Assembly (NCBI GenBank): GCA_963708625.1
Contig: CAVPSV010000001.1
Span: forward strand, 28,311 to 92,310
DNA length: 64,000 nt
Reading direction: 5' to 3'
From: DASXIF01 sp036498145
Lineage (GTDB): Bacteria; Actinomycetota; Actinomycetes; Mycobacteriales; Jatrophihabitantaceae
Shown piece after piece: positions 55,860 to 64,000 of this stretch. The notes beneath the pieces are model-generated. The model saw only the letters and a program-made list of their open reading frames with translations, did no database searches and was not told the DNA's origin. The position numbers and the translations under genes are program-made. The first letter of the stretch is position 1. Each line of letters starts with the position of its first letter.

Positions 55860-57536
55860 ATGTACCAGACCTCCGCGGGTCCGGTCGTCGACGCGCTGCG
55901 CCAGCGCGGGGTTAGCGAAGCGGCAATCGAATACGCATTGGCAATGGCGTCGGAATCCGGTCGGCCGTTGCGCGACGTGCTGGTGGACGAACAGATCGTC
56001 ACCGAGATCGAGCTCGCCGAAGCCCTTGCCGAGGCGTACGGCATCAAGAGCGTCGACATCATCAGCTACCCGGTCGATCTGGCCGCCGCCGCGAAGATCC
56101 CGGTGGCGCTGTCGCGCCGGCACCGGGTGCTGGGCATCGCGATCGACGACGAGGAGATCGTGGTCGCGGTCGGTGACCCTGGCGACGTCATCGCCATCGA
56201 CGACGTCCGCGCTGCCACCGGTCTGGTGGTACGACCGGTGGTGGCCGCCCGCGACGAGCTGAACAAGGCGATCGACCGGTTCCAGCGGTCCGAGAGCGAT
56301 CTGGACGATGTGGCCGCCAGCCTCGCCGACACCGATCTGCCGACCTCCAACACGCTCGATTCCATGAACGAGGACGCACCGATCGTCCGGTACGCCAATT
56401 CCCTCATCGAGCAGGCCATCGAGAACCGTGCCTCCGACCTGCACCTGGAACCGACCGAGTCGGACATGCGCGTCCGCTATCGAATCGACGGGGTGCTGCA
56501 CGAGATCGACACCGTGCCGCGCGGCGGTGCAGTCGGCCTTGGTGAGCCGTCTCAAGATCATGGCGAGCGTCGACATCACCGAACGCCGGGTGCCGCAGAA
56601 CGGTCGCATCACCGTGGTGCTGGGCGGCCGCGGAGTCGACCTGCGGGTGGCCACGCTGCCCACCGTGTGGGGCGAGAAGATCGTGCTGCGGGTGCTCGAC
56701 ACCGGCAGCGTCGATCTCGACCTCAAGCGGCTCGGGCTTCACCGAGGAGAACTACGAGCGCTACGCAGCCTCGTTCCAAAGCCGCACGGCATGCTGCTGG
56801 TGACCGGCCCGACCGGCTCGGGCAAGTCCACGACGCTGTACGCCACCCTCACCGAGATCAGCAAGCCCGGAGCTGAACATCATCACCGTCGAGGACCCGG
56901 TGGAGTACCGCGTGCCCGGCGTGAACCAGGTGCAGGTGAACCAGAAGGCGGGGCTCACCTTCGCCGCGGTGCTGCCGGCGATCCTGCGCGCCGACCCCGA
57001 CATCGTGCTGATCGGCGAGATCCGCGACCGGGTCACCGCCCAGCTGGCGGTCGAGGCGGCGCTGACCGGCCACCTGGTGCTGTCCACCCTGCACACCAAC
57101 GACGCCCCGTCCGCGGTCACCCGGCTTGTCGAGATGGGCATCGAGCCATTTCTGGTCGGCTCGTCCATCGATTGCGTGATGGCGCAGCGGCTGGCGCGCC
57201 GGCTGTGCGCCTGGTGCAAGGAGGGCTACGCCCCCACCCGCGCCGAGCTCGCCTCGGCGCGCTGGCCGCTACGAGATCCTCGACGCGCCGACGCAGCTGT
57301 GGCGCCCGGTGGGGTGCCGCTCATGCGCGAGCACCGGCTACCGGGGCCGCATCGCGCTGCACGAGGTGATGGCGGTCAGCGAGCAGATCGAGCGCCTGAC
57401 GGTCGAGCGTGCCTCGTCGCACGAGCTACAACGCACCGCAATCGCCGAGGGCATGGAAACGTTGCGGGTGGACGGCCTGCGCAAGGTGCTCTCCGGGGAG
57501 ACGTCGCTGAGCGAGGTCGTGCGGGTCGCGATCTAG
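55860..57536 (+). CDS. pilB: Type IV pilus assembly ATPase PilB (frameshifted)
   Basis: Hexameric ATPase driving pilus extension. The N-terminal domain (MshEN/GspE-N type) has LRDVLVDEQIVTEIELAEAL. The motor has PIVRYANSLIEQAIENRASD and LHLEPTESDMRVRYRIDGVL, then after changes near 56530 and 56740 KIMASVDITERRVPQNGRIT, MLLVTGPTGSGKSTTLYATL (Walker A) and, after 56870, VEDPVEYRVPGVNQVQVNQK, ADPDIVLIGEIRD (Walker B) and HLVLSTLHTNDAPSAVTRL. A C-terminal zinc site is split by frame: CAWCKEG... and CRSCASTGYRGRIALHEVM. AAGGAGG lies 5 nt before ATG 55860. About 559 codons, full length. Confidence 0.92.
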
Positions 57537-57652
57537 CGCCAGTGCAGCCGCGGTTCGCCGCGCTCAACGCGGTATGACGCGGCAGGGGTGAAGGCTCAGT
57601 GAGCGACTAACAAGCCACGCCTGCACCGATAGCGGACACATTGCCGCAGGTG

Positions 57653-57727
57653 AATTCATCGTAATTCGGCCTAATTCCGGCGTGAAATTCTCGTGATCTA
57701 ACAGGGATTGTATTTCGGTGTTAGATC
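57653..57727 (+). promoter_or_regulatory. AATTC iterons and 9-bp dyad upstream of pilT
   Basis: In the 269-bp gap before pilT, AATTC occurs at 57653, 57663, 57673 and 57686, three of the intervals being 10, 10 and 13 bp and so on roughly one DNA face. Just downstream GATCTAACA (57695-57703) and TGTTAGATC (57719-57727) form a perfect 9-bp dyad with a 15-nt spacer. The stretch is noticeably less GC-rich than its surroundings and suits a regulator binding site and the pilT promoter. No regulator identified. Confidence 0.45.
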
Positions 57728-57805
57728 TGTGTATGGTTCCGCCTTGAAGCCAACCCTGTATTGGCTCGGCGGGGGCCGGAGCTAGCGATCTGCTGAGGCA
57801 CCGCT

Positions 57806-58986
57806 GTGGACCCTTCCGCCGCTACCGCCGTTCTTCCCGCTGTCGACGCAACCATCGTTGCGGCACCCACAGCGATGGGCAACGGTTCCGCTCGCCACGC
57901 GGACGACGTGAACGCCGACCGTCCGCCGGTCGACACGCTGCTGGCCGCGTTGATCGAGGCCGGCGGCTCCGACCTGCACCTCACCGTCGGCGCACCGCCG
58001 ATGATCCGGGTGCACGGCGATCTGTATCCGCTGCGCGGCTACGAACCGCTCACCGCGGACGACACCGCGTGGCTGATCCGCGGCCTGGTCAGCGACGCAC
58101 AATGGCAGCGGTTCGAGCAGGACCTAGAACTCGACCTGGCCTACGACATCCCTGGCCTGAGCCGGTTCCGGGTCAACCTTTTCCAGCAGCGCAACTCCTA
58201 CGGCACCGTGATGCGCGCGATCCCGCACGTCATCAAGCCGCTGCACGAACTCGGCATCCCCGAGCAGATCAGCCAATTCGCGTTCCTGCCGCGCGGTCTG
58301 GTGCTGGTGACGGGCCCGACCGGCTCAGGCAAGACGACGACGCTCGCCAGCCTGCTCGACCTAGCCAACCGGTCGCGCCGCGATCACATCGTGACCATCG
58401 AGGACCCGATCGAATTCCTACACCAGCACAAGCGATGCGTGGTGAATCAGCGCGAGGTCGGCGTCGACACCGACGGGTTCGCGACGGCGCTCAAGCACGT
58501 GCTCCGGCAGGACCCGGACATCATCCTCGTCGGCGAGATGCGCGACCTGGAGACGGTGTCCACTGCCATCACCGCCGCCGAGACCGGTCACCTGGTGCTC
58601 GCCACGCTGCACACCCAGAGCGCGGCGCAGACCGATCGACCGCATCATCGACATCTTCCCGCCGCACCAGCAGCAGGAGATCCGGGCGCAGCTGTCGACC
58701 TGCGCTGCAGGGCATCGTCACACAGGCGCTGTGCCGACGCGCGGACGGCGGCGGCCGAACCGTGGTGTGCGAGGTCATGTTCGCCACGGCGGCGATCCGC
58801 AACCTCATCCGCGAGGGCAAGAACCACCAGATCCCGTCGTTCATGCAGTCCTCCGGCGCCGAAGGGATGCTGACCTTCGACCAGCACCTGGCGCAGCGGG
58901 TGAGCCAGCAGGTGATCACGTTCGAGCAGGCGCTGGACCTGTGCCATTCCGTGCCGGAGTTCACCCGGCTCGCGGGTCGGGCGTGA
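57806..58986 (+). CDS. pilT: Type IV pilus retraction ATPase PilT (frameshifted)
   Basis: Motor for pilus retraction and twitching. The N-terminal region GGSDLHLTVGAPPMIRVHGD is the PilT signature, then LPRGLVLVTGPTGSGKTTTL (Walker A), HIVTIEDPIEFLHQHKRCVV, LRQDPDIILVGEMRDLETVS (Walker B and His box) and AETGHLVLATLHTQSAAQT. Insertions near 58632 and 58705 interrupt IIDIFPPHQQQEIRAQLS and then LQGIVTQALCRRADGGGRTV, after which the frame is restored. ATAAIRNLIREGKNHQIPSF is the typical C-terminal AIRNLIRE motif. About 393 codons. Start GTG 57806. The stop overlaps pilC start (GTGA). Confidence 0.92.
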
Positions 58987-60263
58987 CGGGAATGACCGCC
59001 ACCATCAGCCGTAGCCGTCGGCAAGCACGCTGCGCACCTGGGACTACGAGGCGCTCGACGCTAACGGCAAGCGCAGCAAGGGCAAGCTCGACGCGACGAG
59101 CGAGGCCGCGGCCGCGGCCATGCTTCGGCGGCAGAGCCTCACGCCGCTGTCGATCGGCGAGGCCGGCAAGGGACTGCAGCGCGAGATCTCGCTGCCCGGG
59201 CCTCGGCTCGCGCACCACGCTGAAGGATCTCGCGATCTTCGCCCGGCAGTTCGCCACCATGACCTCGTCCGGCCTGTCGCTGCTGCGCTCGCTCGCGATC
59301 CTGGAGGAGCAGACGAGCAAGCCGACGCTGGCGAAGGCGATCCGGGAGGTCCGCCGCGACATCGAAGCCGGCAACTCGCTGTCGGCATCGATGGCCAAGC
59401 AGGACAGGATCTTCCCGCAGCTGATGGTCGCGATGATCAGCGCGGGCGAGACCGGCGGCTTCCTCGACAGCGCGCTGGACCGGATCGCGATCAACTTCGA
59501 GAAGGACGCCAACCTCCGCGCCAAGATCAAGTCAGCGATGACGTACCCGGTGATCGTCCTCGTCTTCGCCTTCTTGATGATCAGCGGCGTCCTGCTGTTC
59601 ATCGTGCCGATCTTCGAGAAGATGTTCCGCCAGCTGGGCGGCAAGCTGCCCCTGCCCACCCGGATCATGGTCGCGATCTCGCACCAGATGGTGTGGCTGG
59701 TCGCCGCTGGTGCTCGGCGCTCGACGATCGGCGGCACCATACTGTTCCGGCGCAAGCTGCGCGAGGACTACGCCTGGCGGCTCGGCTTCGACCGGTTCAA
59801 GCTGCGCGTGCCGGTGTTCGGCCCGCTGTTCACGAAGATCGCCATCAGCCGGTTCGCGCGCAACTTCGGCACGCTGCTGTCCGTCGGCGTGCCGGTGATG
59901 CAGGCGCTGGACGTGGTCGCCGGCACCACCGGCAACGCCGTCATCGGCGAGGCGATGAAGGACGTGCAGAACTCGGTGCGCGACGGCCAGCCGATGTCGG
60001 CGCCGCTGCGTCCGGCACCCGATCTTCCCGCCGATGGTGACGCAGATGATGGAGGTCGGCGAGGAGACCGGTCAGATCAGCGCGATGCTCGACAAGGTCG
60101 CCGACTTCTACGACCACGAGGTGGAGACCGCCGCCGAGTCGCTCACCGCCGCGATCGAGCCGGTGATGGTGGTCGATCATGGGCGCGAATCATCGGCACG
60201 ATGGTCATCTGCCTGTACCTGCCGATGTTCACCATCTACCAGCACATCCAGGGCGCGCAGTGA
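58983..60263 (+). CDS. pilC: Type IV pilus inner-membrane platform protein PilC (frameshifted)
   Basis: Polytopic T2SF-domain protein linking the ATPases to the pilus. After indels near 59030 and 59205 in the N-terminal part (with the WDYEALDANGKRSKGKLDAT segment readable in another frame), the body reads LAIFARQFATMTSSGLSLLR, RRDIEAGNSLSASMAKQDRI, FPQLMVAMISAGETGGFLDS and the membrane segment VIVLVFAFLMISGVLLFIVP. A second T2SF copy contains ISRFARNFGTLLSVGVPVMQ, VRDGQPMSAP and, after changes near 60010 and 60180, MMEVGEETGQISAMLDKVAD and the final membrane segment MVICLYLPMFTIYQHIQGAQ. 427 codons. GTG 58983 overlaps the pilT stop. Confidence 0.9.
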   Translation: MTGMTATISRSRRQARCAPGTTRRSTLTASAARASSTRRARPRPRPCFGGRASRRCRSARPARDCSARSRCPGLGSRTTLKDLAIFARQFATMTSSGLSLLRSLAILEEQTSKPTLAKAIREVRRDIEAGNSLSASMAKQDRIFPQLMVAMISAGETGGFLDSALDRIAINFEKDANLRAKIKSAMTYPVIVLVFAFLMISGVLLFIVPIFEKMFRQLGGKLPLPTRIMVAISHQMVWLVAAGARRSTIGGTILFRRKLREDYAWRLGFDRFKLRVPVFGPLFTKIAISRFARNFGTLLSVGVPVMQALDVVAGTTGNAVIGEAMKDVQNSVRDGQPMSAPLRPAPDLPADGDADDGGRRGDRSDQRDARQGRRLLRPRGGDRRRVAHRRDRAGDGGRSWARIIGTMVICLYLPMFTIYQHIQGAQ

Positions 60264-61483
60264 ATGCGACGGCGCAGCGGGCGGCTCACCACGACGACCA
60301 CCGCAGCGGTGGCCGCCGTGGCGCTGGCCTGCGCCCTCGCCGCACCGGCGGCCGCGACGCCGGTGACGCCGGGCGCGACGGGTATCCGCCGCTGGCTACA
60401 CCGGCACCGCGACGATGTCGGCGAGCCTCACCCTCACCGGCGCGATCGGTGGACTGCTCGAGCCGCTCGATCGGACCGATCGTCTCCAACGTGCTGAACC
60501 CGCTGGTCGCGGCATTGCAAGGCACCGCCACGAACGTCGTCGGCGCCACGCTCGGCGCGTCCGGCCCGAACCACGTGACCACGCCGATCATGCAGTCCGG
60601 CCCGGTGCCCGCAACGTTCCCCAACGATCTGCCCAGTGGCCTGCCGTCGCCGTGCAATACGTCGGCTCGGCGACGCAGCCGTGCTTCAACGCGACCAGCG
60701 GCCTCAACGCGATCAACGTGCCGCCGCTGGTGAACGTCGGCCTGTCGGCGGTGACCGGCTACACCCAGCAGGTGCCCGCGGGCCTGGCCAGCACCAACCA
60801 GATCTTCGGCCGCGCGCAGGTCGTCGGTACCTCGCTGTCGGTACTGCCGGCGGTGCCGACGCTGGCGAACCCGCTGATCAGCACCGGCACCATCGACTCG
60901 GTCTCGACGTGTCCCAGTGACGGCACGCACGTCGCCGTCGGCGGCCGAGGCGGCGACGAACATCAGACTGCTCGGCGGACTTGGTGACCTTCACGGTCGC
61001 GTCGGACAAGATCGCCAACCTGGTCGTGAACGGCGTCGGGTACGCGTCGATCACCGCGCTGCCGACGCTCGTCCGTCGCCGGCGTGGTGGTCGCAGCCCT
61101 ACGGCACGGCGGTGGAAATGACCCTGCCGCTGACACTGGCGCAGGTCGCCACCGGGCTCGGGCTGCCGTCCTCGGTGATCACCACGCTGGCCAAGTACGG
61201 GATCGCCGGTACCTCGCTGAACCTGAGCGTGATCGCCGGGCCGGACGAGAACGTCACCAAGACCTCGGCGCAGGCCTGGGGTCTCGGGCTCGGCGTCGAC
61301 CTGTCCGGCTCGCTCGGCTTCAACCTGCTCGGCCTGGTCGGCGCCACTGTCGACGGTGCCCACCGGTATCGGCGGCGGCAACCTCGGCAACGTCCTCGAC
61401 CTGCGCCTCGGCTACACCGCCTGCACCACCGGCGCGGCCGGCGGCGGCGGATCAGGCAGGCGGTGCCGCCGGCGCTGGTATGA
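60264..61483 (+). CDS. Secreted protein of unknown function inside the pilus operon (frameshifted)
   Basis: Starts at ATG 60264, directly on the pilC stop. The signal peptide LTTTTTAAVAAVALACALAA PAAAT is clear. The remainder is spread over frames and is rich in Gly, Val, Thr and Ala with few charges: LNPLVAALQGTATNVVGATL, INVPPLVNVGLSAVTGYTQQ, LLGGLVTFTVASDKIANLVV and LAQVATGLGLPSSVITTLAK, GIAGTSLNLSVIAGPDENVT. Several short Cys-containing segments occur. Family not recognised. Ends at 61483 if the last frame is right. Its place between pilC and pilA suggests a pilus-associated or surface adhesin role; this is inference. Confidence 0.6.
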
Positions 61484-61548
61484 CCACCGCCCGGCGCGGA
61501 GCGCCGCCGGCACACCCCACAACAGCGGGACCGAACCCCGCCCACAGA

Positions 61549-61609
61549 TTTCCGGTCAAACCCCCACTGACCGGAAAGCGGAGACCGGCTGACCTGCCGG
61601 TAGCCGGTC
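61549..61609 (+). promoter_or_regulatory. Two hairpins in the pilA leader
   Basis: TTTCCGGTCA (61549-61558) pairs with TGACCGGAAA (61568-61577) around a 9-nt loop, and GACCGGCT (61583-61590) pairs with AGCCGGTC (61602-61609). They lie between the secreted-protein gene and the AGGAGG of pilA. They may separate or stabilise the pilA mRNA, as expected for a highly expressed pilin. Confidence 0.5.
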
Positions 61610-61655
61610 GGACCACCCCCGGTCCGCATACCCCCACCGAGTCCAGGAGGCTCAA

Positions 61656-62163
61656 ATGTACGAGAAGCTCCAGAAGATCCGCGAGGAGCGTGCCGAGGGC
61701 GACCGCGGCTTCACCCTCATCGAACTGCTGGTGGTCGTCGTGATCATCGGCATCCTGGTCGCCATCGCCATCCCGCTGTACCTGAACTACCAGAAGGGCG
61801 CGCACGACCGCTCGGCGCAGTCCGACCTGCGCAACGCCATTCCGGCTCTGGCAGCAGTGCTACACGGAGAACGCCAACGCATACCCCGCAGCGGCCGCCA
61901 CGAGCTGGGCCAAGGTGGCACCGACGGTGACACGGCGATCGACATGACCGGTTCGCTCACGGTCTCCTGCGGCACGGCAGCACCGAGAAGATCAACCTGT
62001 CGACCAGATTCGCACATGAGCTACGCGCTGACGCGACCGGCTCGACCTACACGCTGGACGCGTGGAACACCGGCGGCAAGAACCATGCACCGCTGCAACC
62101 GCGTACACGTACAGCAATGACCGGGCGGCGTGGTCGGCCCGTAACGGCCGACAGCTACCGTAA
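61656..62163 (+). CDS. pilA: Major type IV pilin PilA (frameshifted)
   Basis: Type IV prepilin. A short leader MYEKLQKIREERAEGDRG is followed by the prepilin-peptidase site G/FTLIELLVVVVIIGILVAI, with the essential Glu5 and the hydrophobic N-terminal helix, then PLYLNYQKGAHDRSAQSDLR. Beyond about 61850 several indels scatter the head domain (for example TENANAYPAAAA, SLTVSCGTAAP, GSTYTLDAWNTGGKN) and the end reads YSNDRAAWSARNGRQLP with TAA at 62161. AGGAGG stands 5 nt before ATG 61656. About 169 codons. A strong hairpin follows 13 nt after its stop. Confidence 0.9.
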
Positions 62164-62176
62164 CACAGCAATGATC

Positions 62177-62209
62177 GGGGCGGCGGAGGCGCACAAGCGC
62201 CTCCGCCCC
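62177..62209 (+). terminator. Hairpin terminator after pilA
   Basis: GGGGCGGCGGAGGCGC (62177-62192), loop ACAA, GCGCCTCCGCCCC (62197-62209): a very stable stem directly after pilA. No T-run follows, so it may be a partial terminator or mRNA stabiliser that lets pilA exceed the downstream genes. The remaining 190 bp up to the next gene show nothing else clear. Confidence 0.6.
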
Positions 62210-62401
62210 TCCCCGGTCTCGATTCCCCTGGGCCGACCGCTGACCGGCCGCTGACCAAGCCCCGTTCTCCCCCACGACCGGGTCGACCATAGCCCTACGG
62301 CGCCCGTCACCCGGTTCCGGACCAGCTCCGTCGAACGAGTGACGTACGCCAGCACGCTCCACCAACCCCGCACGAACCAGCCGCCCGCCGAAGGAGGCCC
62401 C

Positions 62402-62854
62402 GTGATCGCGAAGTTCGCCGCGACTATCCGGGCGCCGGACGTGCCCGATCCGGGCCCGAATCTGCGGCGCACGCTGGCTCGGAGGCAGGGTTCACCATCC
62501 TCGAGGTACTGGTGGCGTTCACCCTGTTCGTGCTGGCGTCCACCACCGCGACCTACGCGCTGTTCACCTCGATCAACACCTCGCACCTGAGCCAGCAACG
62601 CGGCACGGCTGGCGGGGTGGCCCAGTCCTACATCGCCCAGGCCGCCAACAACGCCGCCACCATCGGCCCGAGAGCGCAAAGACGTACAGCGCAGCCGTTG
62701 GCACGGAGAATTCACCGTGCTGCGCACGATCAACTTTTCCCGGTCGGGCGAGACGAAGTGCGCGGAAGGCTCGAGCTTCACCGTGAACGTCGAGGTCGAC
62801 CAGGCACAGACGAACAAGTTCCTGGCCCGCAACGATTCGGTGATCGCGTGCTGA
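62402..62854 (+). CDS. Minor pilin, PilV/GspI-like (frameshifted)
   Basis: Prepilin-like protein of about 150 residues. GTG 62402 lies 4 nt after AAGGAGG (62391-62397). A 30-residue cytoplasmic leader (IRAPDVPDPGPNLRRTLARR) precedes, in another frame, the cleavage site G/FTILEVLVAFTLFVLASTTA, with the conserved Glu5. Frame changes near 62485 and 62670-62700 follow, and the C-terminal AEGSSFTVNVEVDQAQTNKF ends at 62854. Expected to help initiate pilus assembly. It precedes two more pilin-like genes. Confidence 0.75.
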
Positions 62855-62873
62855 CCGGCGCTGCGCACCGAGC

Positions 62874-63583
62874 GTGCGCACGGTGCGCCGCGGCGGCGAC
62901 GCGGGCATGTCGTTGACAGAGCTGCTGGTGGCGATGGTGCTCGCCGCCGTGCTCGGCGCGATCACCGCGTGCTCTTCGTGGACGTAGACAACTCCACCGC
63001 CGCGAGCACAGATCGTGCGATCGACAGCGCCCAGGCTCGGAACGTGCTGCAGTCCTGGACCAGCTACCTGCAGGTGTCCGACGGTCCGACGGCCGGGTCG
63101 GCCACAAACCGGTTCGAGTGGTTCGGGCCCTCGAGCATCCTGTTCTACTCCGATCTGTTCAACCGCAGCCAGAGCTCGCTGGCAAGCACCGGCGCGCCGA
63201 TCCTCGTCTGGCTGCGGCTGGACAGCGCTGGGCAGCTCGTCGAGGAGCAATTCAAGATGATTCCGGCGAGCTTCCCGGCCAGCCCGACCACCTGCCGCTG
63301 CTCGGTACCGGGGCCACCGCCAGCCCGCTCTTCACGCCGTACAACTCCACCGGCGCCGACATCAGCTCGGTCGATCTCGGCAGCCCGCAGACGGTCGGCG
63401 CGGGCTGTGTCGCCATTCCCAGCGACATCCCGTCCAGGAGCGGCATCCCGACCAGACGGCGGCGGGCAACCTGCAGACGGTCGTCACTGTGGGCATCAAC
63501 TTCAGCTGACCGACGCCCAAGGCAAGTACCCGATCCAATTCAGCGCCGTCGCGGCGCTGCCGACCTTGGCGGGGTCCTCATGA
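62874..63583 (+). CDS. Minor pilin, PilW/GspJ-like (frameshifted)
   Basis: From GTG 62874 VRTVRRGGDAG precedes the prepilin site G/MSLTELLVAMVLAAVLGAI, with Glu5 in T-E. After a one-base change near 62968 the mature region reads LFVDVDNSTAASTDRAIDSA, NVLQSWTSYLQVSDGPTAGS, FEWFGPSSILFYSDLFNRSQ and SLASTGAPILVWLRLDSAGQ, followed by changes near 63295-63500 and the tail LTDAQGKYPIQFSAVAALPT with stop at 63583. An alternative GTG 62848 overlaps the previous stop. About 235 codons. The final ATGA overlaps the next gene. Confidence 0.72.
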
Positions 63584-64000
63584 CATCACTGCTGGAAGCC
63601 CGGCCGTCTGCTCGCCCGTCGTCGGGCCCGCGCCGGGTCGCGAGCGACAGCGACAGCCAGCGACGCCGGCTTCATGATGATCTACGTGATGATGGTGATC
63701 TCAATCATCACAGTACTCGTCGGCGGCACGCTGGTGGTGACGTCGGCGAACGTCGTGCCGACCGTCCAGAGCAACTACGACCAGGCCGCGCAGTCGGCCG
63801 CGCAGGCCGGGCTGAACGCGTTCGTCGCCAACGCCAACACGCAATGCGCGGATGGCAGCCACTCGACAGTGACCAGCTGCGGGCTCGGCAGCACCGGCGC
63901 CGGCACCGTCGACCTCGCCTCGGGCTACAGCTCCACCTACACGTGGAAGGCCGCGCCGGATCTGCAATACGTGCCTATCCAGGTAGAAGGCCACATAAAC
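63580..64000 (+). CDS. PilX/GspK-like pilus protein, 5' part (cut by window end, frameshifted)
   Basis: ATG 63580 overlaps the previous stop. After a frame change near 63655 the sequence reads GFMMIYVMMVISIITVLVGG, the hydrophobic N-terminal segment of a pilin-like protein, then VPTVQSNYDQAAQSAAQAGL, a typical helix of PilX-type proteins (AAxxAAxAG), and a Gly/Ser/Thr-rich head that runs off the window at 64000. Continues the minor pilin operon; the true end and remaining pilus genes are outside. Confidence 0.65.
   Translation, partial: MTSLLEARPSARPSSGPRRVASDSDSQRRRLHDDLRDDGDLNHHSTRRRHAGGDVGERRADRPEQLRPGRAVGRAGRAERVRRQRQHAMRGWQPLDSDQLRARQHRRRHRRPRLGLQLHLHVEGRAGSAIRAYPGRRPHK

Noticed and set aside
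1..64000. rRNA or tRNA genes
   Set aside because: No recognisable 16S/23S/5S segments or cloverleaf-like stretches with TTCGA-type T loops were seen on reading, though short tRNAs could be missed by eye.

Overview
The window is high-GC, densely coded DNA from an actinomycete (Actinomycetota). Evidence: many GTG starts and GTGA start/stop overlaps, tandem LytR-CpsA-Psr proteins, a TIGR03089-type protein, the ImuA'/ImuB/DnaE2 mutasome with actinobacterial LexA boxes, and a monoderm-style type IV pilus cluster. Order and species cannot be fixed from sequence alone; a Frankiales/Jatrophihabitans-like lineage is only a guess. No rRNA, tRNA, CRISPR array, transposase or integrase was recognised.

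Layout. (1) 0.1-18.8 kb is a surface-polysaccharide locus: methyltransferases, the D-glycero-D-manno-heptose genes gmhA/gmhB/hddA, GT2 and GT4 glycosyltransferases, a hexapeptide acyltransferase, a GT-C-like membrane protein and the ABC exporter wzm/wzt followed by three glycosyltransferases. (2) 18.9-27.0 kb holds rmlD/rmlB for dTDP-rhamnose, two tandem LCP ligases that would attach glycans to peptidoglycan, a TIGR03089 protein and a second GT-C-like protein. (3) 27-39 kb is largely central metabolism: scoAB, an orphan phage-tail-sheath-like gene, glyA, two different 6-phosphogluconate dehydrogenases, pgi, ugd and purE/purK. These supply sugar phosphates and nucleotide sugars to the glycan genes. 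(4) 39-45 kb has GtrA, a hemerythrin-like protein, a secreted GH25 lysozyme with a possible upstream riboswitch, then imuA'-imuB. (5) 45-53.6 kb has a DUF4916 protein, an unrecognised lower-GC gene, a flavodoxin-like protein, an APC permease, dnaE2 and an AbiEi/DUF559-like gene. (6) 53.6-64 kb has a lipoprotein, a PKD protein, a CBS protein and a type IV pilus operon (pilB, pilT, pilC, a secreted protein, pilA, three minor pilins), cut by the window end.

Two features run through the whole window. Many conserved genes are broken by single-base indels, mostly an extra C or G at a CpG step or in a short C/G run. Both paralogues of a pair can be hit, and housekeeping genes (pgi, gnd, rmlB) are affected, so consensus errors are more likely than gene decay. 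Such genes are given below as one CDS with the frame changes noted. Second, at least three sequence-unrelated families of palindromes, each with 12-18 bp arms and a centre resembling CTATAG, sit just after gene 3' ends. In several cases they supply the stop codon of the adjacent gene.

The two mutasome transcripts share one promoter design: -35, 17-bp spacer holding a perfect LexA box, -10, then a start codon 6 nt later. This predicts SOS-controlled leaderless mRNAs.
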